Assembly: GCA_038030265.1 (NCBI GenBank)
Contig: CM075939.1
Location: 34,391,253 to 34,455,252, forward strand
Direction: 5' to 3'
DNA: 64,000 nt
DNA from: Corythucha ciliata
Lineage: Eukaryota; Arthropoda; Insecta; Hemiptera; Tingidae
How positions within the stretch are numbered: position 1 is the first letter of the stretch; every line of letters begins with the position of its first letter. Made by a program: the position numbers and the translations under genes. This document shows positions 56,370 to 64,000 of this stretch, one piece after another. The notes under the pieces are model-generated. The model searched no databases and was not told where the DNA came from. It saw nothing but the letters and a program-made list of their open reading frames with translations.

Positions 56370-57080
56370 ACTAGAATAAATACAATTCGCGGGTAATTAG
56401 CACCGAAAATTGCAATTTCCCCGAAGTTCAAAACCTAAAACTTGCAACTTCACTCGTGAAAAGGCCCGAAACATCTAATTTTGCAGGGATTGAGCTGAAA
56501 CTTGCAATTGTTCGGATAACCATTCAGGAAACTTACAAAAATATCGTGCGCACCTAATTCGTTAGGCTTTGGCCGCAAACTGGCCTGATTTCCACCGCCA
56601 CAAAAATGACCTCAGAAATTTTAATTTTGCTTCAAATAACCTTGTCATTAAGCTTAAGTTAAAGGTCAAAACTACGAATTTCACGGATTTTTCAGGCAGG
56701 AAAACCCCAATTTTACGGATATTTAGCCGCAAAAAGTTGCAATTCTGCGGATATTCGCCAGAATTTGGACGCTCTTAGGGCCGGCTAAACTGGGCTCCAC
56801 GGCTACTATTTAAAAACGCCCCGTAACTTAGCGATTCGCGAGAGTAAGGACCAGAAACTTGCTATCCCGTTGATATTTAGACCCGAAACTTGTAATATTG
56901 CTGACCTTCCACTTCTACGCAATTTTGTGGAGGCTCGACTCCAATGTTGCAAAATTGAAATTCACCGGCTTTTTGGTGATGAACTCTGTTTAATGACAGA
57001 CGCTAAGGCATTCAATGACAAGGGTTATCATCACGTTCAAAAGCTTTTGCCGTGTAAAATTTCGCTGCCCCTCCAACCCT
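56370..57080 (-). repeat. Family A array, inverted orientation, one core
   Basis: Units read GAAACTTGCAATTTCGCGG-like on the plus strand, that is, family A reversed (56440-56500 and 56880-56900). The core at about 56745-56830 is also reversed (TTAGGGCCGGCTAAACTGGG, CTCCACGGCTAC), so core and units keep their relative orientation. Confidence 0.7.
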
Positions 57081-57086
57081 TTTATT

Positions 57087-57190
57087 AGTGCATTTCATTC
57101 AAAAAATGCACTATTGGTGCATCTGATGGTGGCAAATATGGGTCATGATACATTTTTTTTCACGTTTCTGAACCTGTATTAGTATAGTCA
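57087..57190 (+). repeat. AGTGCATTTCATT repeat copy
   Basis: Hairpin head AGTGCATTTCATTC plus AAAAAATGCACT, then ATTGGTGCATCTGATGGTGG and TTTCACGTTTCTGAACCT, parallel to 60226-60360. Confidence 0.8.
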
Positions 57191-57355
57191 CTTAGTGGCT
57201 GCTTATGCAGCGACTGGATGGCCACAAACTTGCATTTTAGAGATAATTAGCCTGGCTACTAGTGACTACGGCGGCTAGAACGCCATGTGAGTGAAGACCA
57301 ATTAATTTTAAATAATAATAATAAAATAAATAAGTAAAAAACACGTCTTTGCAGT

Positions 57356-57643
57356 TTACATCGCTATCTTTGTTTTCAAATGACGACCACCTTCTGATCC
57401 CTTTAAAACCGCGACTCCTCCTTTCAGTGCCACAACCATATGAATCGTCGAACCACCGATCACCTTGTAGAACTCAACTGGTTTTTCATCGTTCATATGT
57501 TTCCCCATGTAAATGAGACGCTGTTGTTCTGGCGGTATGCCTTCCGACTCTTGAATCCGCTCTTTCAGGTATTCAACTTTATCCGACGGATCGATGACGA
57601 TTTCAAGTTCTTTACCGGTCAGCGTCAAAATCCGTACCATCAT
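57356..57643 (-). CDS. NEDD8-like ubiquitin-fold modifier
   Basis: A single-exon frame of 95 codons on the minus strand. The first 76 residues align without gaps to NEDD8; I count about 48 identities against the animal protein from memory. Diagnostic features: TLTGKE at 7-12, the [10 protein letters not shown] segment with Ile44 and Gln40, Lys48, MNDEK at 50-54, Ala72 (ubiquitin has Arg72) and Gly75-Gly76. The residue before the double glycine is Lys (usually Arg in NEDD8). A 19-residue tail follows and would be removed by a processing protease to expose Gly76 for conjugation to cullins. The frame is intact. No poly(A) or target duplication was found, so a diverged retrocopy versus an authentic intronless gene stays open. 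Confidence 0.8.
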   Translation of the reverse strand: MMVRILTLTGKELEIVIDPSDKVEYLKERIQESEGIPPEQQRLIYMGKHMNDEKPVEFYKVIGGSTIHMVVALKGGVAVLKGSEGGRHLKTKIAM

Positions 57644-58498
57644 TATACGACAAACGCGAGAAAACTAGCAATTTTGTTTTGTTTTTTTTGTAATGTTGCT
57701 TAATTGGGCGTCATTTGTAGGATATGTTTGGAGAGGAGGATTTCTCCTCAAAAATCTATGGGTATCACATGTTTTTCCCATTCAATGCATTGGATTAAAA
57801 AGGAACTTTTGATTGTTTTCATCATCATTGAAAAAGACAATGGTTTTCTTCTAACAGGGTGATACATTTTTTATCGTTCACTTCACTTCGATCAGCCTGA
57901 GATCCAACTTAAATTATGGGTGGTTGATCAGGGTGGCGGGCAGCTACTTTTCATTATTCATCAGTCTCTTTCACCCACATACGGAAATGAATTGAAAATT
58001 ACATTAAATTTTGCCGTGCATTGTGTCATCAAACTGTGGATGCCGCTCGGAATAATTAGAAAATTAAATCTCTATTATTGGGAAACAATCGTGCGTGAGA
58101 TTTTTTAGGAGGGTGGGCATCTCTCCGAGTGAATGACCCTCTAAATTCGGCTAATGGGAACCAACGGATGAAATTAGGGAATGAATCCGTCCCCAGTAAA
58201 CAGCGGCTATTGGCGGAACTAAAATTGTGGTCCTTGACAGGGCGGGCTTCCTAAACATCGGATAATTGAATAAAGTACGCAGGCATTTCCCAAAAAACTC
58301 GAAAACAGAGCTTTCTCGGAGGACTGTTGACGAATCATCATCGGTGCCGGATCTATAGACATTTTTCTATAGGAGGGCATGGCGGGTGGAATCATGCAGC
58401 TCAAATGTTAAGGGAAGTTGTACTTCTCACAGCCTTCCTTAAAATTTGAATTGAGGGCAGGATCTAGAATGTCCGGATGAGGTTTTTGAACAATTTTG

Positions 58499-58533
<35 letters not shown>

Positions 58534-60225
58534 AACTAAATTACGGATGGTTTCAAACGCTTCAGGACAGATTAGGGCTAAACTAGCCTTGAAACCCATC
58601 CTGACCCCTGCTGTGTCCAAAATCGTTTTCCTTTTGCATACAATTATGCTCCAGGGCATTTCAGTACCCAACAGCCAGCAGGGATCATCAGTTCTTTGAA
58701 TTAAAACACATGTTAATGGAGAAGACAAATGGAAATGAATTGTTGAATTCCATGCAAATAGAAAATGCTATAAATAAGGATACCGTGTAAATTAATAAAA
58801 ACGAAACAAGAAGTACTTTTTTATCGGGAACGGACACGAGATAAGAGTTGGGTTATATTACCTTTCCTGGTTACCCAAATTTATTACAGTATTGAGTGAT
58901 TTATTTATATTTACTTAATTTTAACGTTCCAAAAGTTGTTTTATGAGCTGAAATTTAGGTCTATTGTAAGCAATTGATCCACAGACGGTGATAGTTTCTT
59001 CCGGGTTTCAGTCACTGAGGCAGAACAGATGTGTACTCTCCACATCGCTCGGCCAAGAAGTCTTGTTCCTATGTTACTTGGAAAATGAATTTTGACTAGA
59101 GAATCATCAAAACGTGGTCTTTTTATTCTATAATACACAAATGGCGTTTATTCGACCGATCCAAAAAGAACGAAATGCCGATGAACTACGCGATTATTGG
59201 GTGCTACTCGAGGGCTGGAAAGGACCATGTATCCTTCTTCAGATTCTTTTCCAAGCATCAGGGTGAGGTAATCTTCTTCAGCACTATAAAAGGAGCACGT
59301 GGACATTCTACGTTAAGCATTTCCCAACGCTCTTTTCACACAAACACGGTTTCACGAGGCCCCCGCGTGTAATCCGAGTGAATGCCGCTTTCTCATCGAA
59401 CCAAGTAATATGTACCGCACGTGTGTAAAGGTGTACGTGGTCAATACGCGGCAGCCAAAACCGCGCCGCGAGAAACCTCGTGAAACGAGCCTAACGCGCT
59501 AGTTGAAAGTTAAGCCACTTCAAAATTGACGGGAAGGCAACGTGAAAGGGTTTGAAATGAAACGATTGCTCTGGTCCGACTACTGTCACCCATTCTCATT
59601 TACGTTCCTGTACCGACAATAAATTGTGAACTGGCCTTTTTTCTTGAATAACAACGGAAAACTCACTCTTGTCATCACAAAGCCCTTGTCTCCGGCATTC
59701 CGAGTTCCCGAAGTACTAACTAAGCCACTTCTGTCGACGTGTTGCGGTTCAAGTGATTTCAAATCGCGAAATTCCTTTTGTGTGAATGCACTCACCACGT
59801 CAACAAGGTAATTTACATTTACCCAATCTCGACATCGCCGGGAAATGACGGGTGTCTGTAGAATTTCCACTAATGAACCTTTGTACTAGAAAGGACACTA
59901 CGATTGAAATAAGTTGCCCGATTTTTATTGATGACAAGATGTCAAATGTTGAGCGATAGGATACTCACGGGCAAGGACCGGCACCGATTTATTTTCATTT
60001 TTTTTAGATAGCGGCGATCCTTCCTTCGATAATCCCCCAGCATAGTCACTTAAGTTCCATTTTACGTAATTTTGATGCCTACAAAGCCATCAAGACTGAG
60101 TTATTGAAAAAAAAAACCGATTTGCAGCAAGCTTCCAATGTAGAACTTACATGAACGGGGCAACCAGGAATAGATAACAATGCAATGCCAACTCGATCGT
60201 AACCTGCCGAGTCCTTTCCCAATTT
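57644..60225. other. Unique-looking non-coding DNA
   Basis: Holds a 31-A run at 58502-58532, which could be the tail of an unrecognised retroposed copy, and a GC/CpG-richer stretch at about 59330-59500. ORFs of 60-106 codons are not supported by motifs. Confidence 0.45.
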
Positions 60226-60360
60226 AGTGCATTTCATTCTGAAAATGCACTATTGGTCTCGTCGTGATGGTGGCAAACATGGGTCATGTCATGTTTTTTT
60301 CATGTTTCAGAACCTCTAGAACACGAATTCAGTGGTCTCCGGAATTCATATATATCTATC
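60226..60360 (+). repeat. AGTGCATTTCATT repeat copy next to the DD41D element
   Basis: Near-identical inverted match of 18941-19072, from the hairpin head through AACCTCTAGAACACGAATTC to AATTCATATATAT. It ends in a TA-rich tract (60347-60380) where the DD41D element starts. Confidence 0.85.
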
Positions 60361-60380
60361 TATACATATATTTCTTTATA

Positions 60381-62757
60381 TGGGTGTTTCTGAAATGGAT
60401 ACCAATATTTGGGCTGGTGATTCTGCGTCACAAATGCGTCAAAAATAGTCATATTGACCCTAGTCCGATTCCTAATAGTTTCCGGGATATTCACGAATTT
60501 AGTAGTTTTCAAAATGACCTTGTTTTCTTGAAGAAAATCATCCGTACCTTAGCAACCAGATGAGCCACGTTAAATCTGATGACACCGTTGGAAAGGCCAG
60601 ACTTTTTTCGACGCCGTTCAGTGTTATTTGCTTCAATGTCGCCCACTCCTGCTGATAAAATCAGAGTCAAACTTGAAATTGCTTTTGATGTTACCAATGC
60701 TGACTAGGTTTTGAAGTCGATTTTCTCAGCAACAAGTGGTTTCCAAGATGACCTTTTTCCATAAAAGTTGGCGCATGGTGGCAGCATCATTATGGTATTT
60801 TGACATCACCTTCCATCTCGGATTTTTTTCGATTATTCCAAAATGATTGATGAAAAATCCGTTTTAGTGCTCATAACTCAAACGGTCTTTCTTCACGAAT
60901 AACTCGAGAAAAAACATGATGAATGTTTGCCATCCATTCTTGACTAAAAAGGACCTTTGAAAGTGAACATTTTCCAATGATGAAGGACTCAACTGTGCTG
61001 ACACAGTAGGTGGTGATGCAGAACAAGTGGTAATTTAGGCCTATCTCTTCATGAGAAGCATCAGATGCAGCATTGTTCCGCAACATGACAGCCACTACAT
61101 GAAAGGGTTGTACCTCTCTACATTGCATAACACTGTCCATATTCAAAGCGAATATTGTTTAAATGGATGCGTTTTGAAACGGTGAATTTTGCGACATGCA
61201 CTTCGTGTATGGACGTGCGGGAGGAAGTGCATTAGCTGCTAGTCGCATGTATCGAGAGATGTATCCTCATCGACGCCAACCCGATAGAATAGTTTTTTCG
61301 TCGATTCATCGTCGTCTTGGAGAGAATGGCTCTTTTGCGGTACGGTCAGCTGATCGAGGCCGGGAAAGGTCAGTATTGACAGCCGACGTTGAGGAGGAAA
61401 TTCTGGCAGTAGTCGCGGAAGACCAGACTCTTAGCACGCGTGAAATCGGGCAGTTGATGGGGCTCAGTCACTCAATGGTCTGGAAAGTACTAAGTCGCGA
61501 GGGCCTTCATCCGTTCCATTTGCAACGCGTGCATGCCTTGTTACCTACTGACCACGAGCCACGAGTATTTTTTTGCCGTTGGCTACGGCAAAAAATTCGA
61601 GAATCGAGAAATTTTACAAAAAACGTTTTATTTACGGACGAAGCTTGCTTCGGACGTGACGGAATCGTAAATTTCCACAGCAATCATAGGTGGCAGGAGG
61701 ACAACCCTCACGCTTACTTTGAAAGCAGGCACCAGCAACAATTTTCTTTGAATGTGTGGCTGGGGATTCTCGGGACGACAATCGTTGGTCCACACTTTTT
61801 GCCACCGAGGCTGACTGGTGAAATCTAAAGAGATTTTCTGGAGGAAATTATCCATGCTGTTTTGATGGAGGACATACCGCTGGCCACTCGTGCAAGAATG
61901 TGGTTTATGCATGACGGAGCCCCTCCTCATTACAGCAGACTAGCTCGTGGTTACCTCGACGAGGCGTATGGCAATAGATGGATCGGGAGAGGAGGCCCTG
62001 TTGCATGGCCACCAAGATCACCAGACCTCAACCCTCTGGACTTCTATGCTTGGGGGCATATAAAAACCCTTTGAGGCAGGGAATCTTAGATGCTTGTGAT
62101 GAAATCCGACGCGATCATAATGTCCTTTCAAACGTCCACCAGTCGTTGACCAGGAGAGCAGAGTTATGCATAAGAGTAGGTGGAACGCAGTTCGAATTTA
62201 TCGTGTAAATAGGAATCACTTAATAAAAAATGTTTTTTTTTCGAATTCTTTAATTAGTGAAGAATGGATGGCAAACATTCATCATGTTTTTTCTCGAGTT
62301 ATTCGTGAAGAAAGACTGTTTGAGTTATGAGCACTAAAACGGATTTTTCAGCAATCATTTTGGAAAAATCGAAAAAATATCCGAGATGGAAGGTGATGTC
62401 AAAATACCATAATGATGCTGACACCATGCGCCAACTTTTCTGAAAAAAGGTCATCTTGGAAACCACTTGTTGCTGAGAAAATCGACTTCAAAACCTAGTC
62501 AGCATTGGTAACATTAAAAGCAATTTCAAGTTTGACTCTGATTTTATCAGCAGAAGTAGGCGACATTGAAGCAAATAACACTGAACGGCGTCGAAAAAAG
62601 TCTGGCCTTTCCAACGGTGTCATCAGATTTGACGTGGCTCATCTGGTTGCTAAGGTACGGATCATTACGAATACGAAGTCGAAAACGACTTTTTTTGACG
62701 CCTTTGTGACGCAGAATCACCAGCCCAAATATTGACATCCATTTCAGAAACACCCTG
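60381..62757 (+). mobile_element. Tc1/mariner-superfamily transposon with ~500-bp inverted ends
   Basis: Left inverted repeat about 60381-60943 (GGGTGTTTCTGAAATGGAT...), right about 62256-62757 (...ATCCATTTCAGAAACACCC). The arms match nearly throughout except for about 65 extra bases in the left arm (60445-60540). A TA-rich flank on both sides fits TA target use. The 1.3-kb centre encodes a broken transposase (61196-62208). Arms of this length are unusual for the superfamily. Confidence 0.9.
61196..62208 (+). pseudogene. Transposase, DD41D, with stop and frameshift
   Basis: The N-terminus has the helix-turn-helix domain common in insect mariner-like elements (AASRMYREMYPHRRQPDR, then a second HTH with STREIGQLMGLSHSMVWKVL). 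Catalytic residues: Asp148 in FTDEACF, Asp240 in MHDGAPPH, and the third Asp in SPDLNPLDF, 41 residues after the second. Breaks: an in-frame TAA at 61826-61828 (frame open again after it), and a frameshift near 62066-62074 after which the C-terminus (ILDACDEIRRDHNVL) is in another frame. The protein would be about 337 residues. DD41D spacing is known from the rosa and Visitor groups; assignment to either needs a tree. Not functional as read. Confidence 0.88.
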
Positions 62758-62789
62758 TATATAGGTTTATACATATATATTTATATTTT

Positions 62790-63413
62790 TATGGCCGTTT
62801 TCTTGTTAGCACGATAACTCTCGTACAAGTTAATTTAGCGGAACGCGCTTTGGCACAAAAATCAGTAGTCATAAGACCCCGGTCGGTATTGCATTTCGGC
62901 CGAATCGGTCAAGGTGGAGGGGGGGGGGGAATAGGGCTTGAAATGGTCAAAAAATCACTACACATCACCAGTTGATTCTAGATGCATCATATTCGGTGCG
63001 TATACTCCATGATAGACTAGCCTTCGATTCCTGTTTTAATTTTTTGAAAAAGTCAAGGTGGAGGGGTGGTGCCCCCGGAGTGGAAGTAAGTGTGTGGTCT
63101 TGTTAGCACGATAACTCTCGAAGAAATTAATTTATCGGAACGAGATTTGGCCCGGAAATCAGTAGTCATACGACCTCGGTTGGAATGCATTTGGACCAAA
63201 TCGGTCGACTTGGAGGGGGGGGGGAATATCGCTTGAACTGGTAAAAAAATCACTACAAATCACCAGTTGGTTCCAGAAGCATTATATTCGGTACGATGAT
63301 TTCTTTTTGAAGTAGCCTTTGATTCCCATTAAGCTCAGCTTAAACAAACCCGGCATCAAACAGTACGAGGAAGGGTCAAACATTAACGAAACAAATCAAG
63401 GTCTCAACATTAT
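62790..63413 (-). repeat. Dispersed repeat, second copy (inverted relative to 2020-2581)
   Basis: Contains two ~280-bp units, each with CTTGTTAGCACGATAACTCT, a CGACCTCGG/GACCCCGGTC segment, a poly-G tract and ATCACTACAAATCACCAGTTG-like sequence. It extends further (63300-63413) than the left-hand copy. Starts about 30 bp after the DD41D element. Confidence 0.8.
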
Positions 63414-64000
63414 TACTTCTGGGACGGCTTAGGGTATCCGCATACGAAATGAAATGCACTCTTTCCGACCGCCAGCTGTCGGAGCGAAATTTTGTATCTT
63501 TGGGAAGCAACTTTAATCAAAAATCATAAATTAACTTTTCCGGGATTTTTAACTGGAAATGGAAACAATTGCCTACAGCTAAAAGAAACAAATAAATACC
63601 TAAGTAGTGCAACACTATTGGATCAAAATTGAACACTGCCAATTTTATAAACGTGGTCTGTACAATCGACATACTGAAGGACTAAAGGCAAGGAAAGCAG
63701 CAGTACACATAGTAAGCTTTTACATTCTAAATTTAAAAGGACTTGAAAAAGCGCTGTTGAATCTACCTTCATCCCAAATGGCCATTTGGTCACAGACGCC
63801 TTAATTGACCTGAACATTAAGTCTATCTAGTACATTTCACGGGTACCCCATTTCCACTACTTCTTAATCTGCTTCCCCCCTCCCCACTACCAGTGAGTAA
63901 AATCTATTTACTCCTATATTTCACGATTCAATTTGCGGCTCGCATTTTCACTTACCCTCCCTTCTGTCACTTTCGTCATCCCTTCTGCTCCACTTAACTT
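63414..64000. other. No gene seen
   Basis: Unique-looking A/T-rich DNA; ORFs of 64-65 codons on both strands at 63607-63817 overlap and have no motif. Confidence 0.45.

Noticed and set aside
58502..58532. 31-A tract as proof of a retroposed gene
   Set aside because: No coding sequence, polyadenylation signal or target duplication could be recognised upstream, so a simple homopolymer cannot be excluded.

Overview
The window is animal nuclear DNA, almost certainly from an insect. It is A+T-rich, has no operon-like gene spacing and is dominated by transposable elements. An errantivirus-type LTR retrotransposon with an env gene points to an arthropod. A hemipteran such as a whitefly is my guess from the general look of the repeats; that guess is weak. 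Only one stretch looks like an ordinary host gene: a NEDD8-like ubiquitin-fold protein at 57356-57643 on the minus strand. The rest reads as intergenic or deep intronic DNA.

Layout. 1-7.1 kb: degenerate arrays of ~30-bp units, a 1.35-kb foldback element (1806-3151) with another repeat inside it, a Penelope-like element 3' fragment (4051-4380), and a local duplication (4781-5972). 7.1-15.3 kb: mostly unique sequence with a palindromic MITE (10072-10247), a broken PIN-like 'TGCDTTS' gene (11279-12036), a TTA-flanked MITE (12884-13084) and a tRNA-Thr-like sequence (13697-13769). 15.3-24.1 kb: more ~30-bp arrays, including two inverted copies of one array-core-array element (19080-20090 and 22490-23545). 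24.1-31.4 kb: repeat-poor, with two MITEs, a splice-like 26.4-kb site and a GC-rich block at 27.5-28.1 kb. 31.4-40.7 kb: a foldback element broken by three later insertions: an errantivirus (31635-37596), a 5'-truncated non-LTR retrotransposon (~38390-40150) and a MITE (40321-40664). 40.7-57.1 kb: non-LTR fragments, MITEs, foldbacks and further arrays. 57.1-64 kb: the NEDD8-like gene and a Tc1/mariner-superfamily element with DD41D spacing and ~500-bp inverted ends (60381-62757), lying between two other dispersed repeats.

The most unusual signal is that at least five dissimilar array families share a unit length of about 29-31 bp. Two of them have a fixed architecture of arrays around a short GC-rich core. 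They recur in both orientations over the whole window and are not explained by any coding element I can see. All mobile-element coding regions here are damaged, so none looks autonomous.
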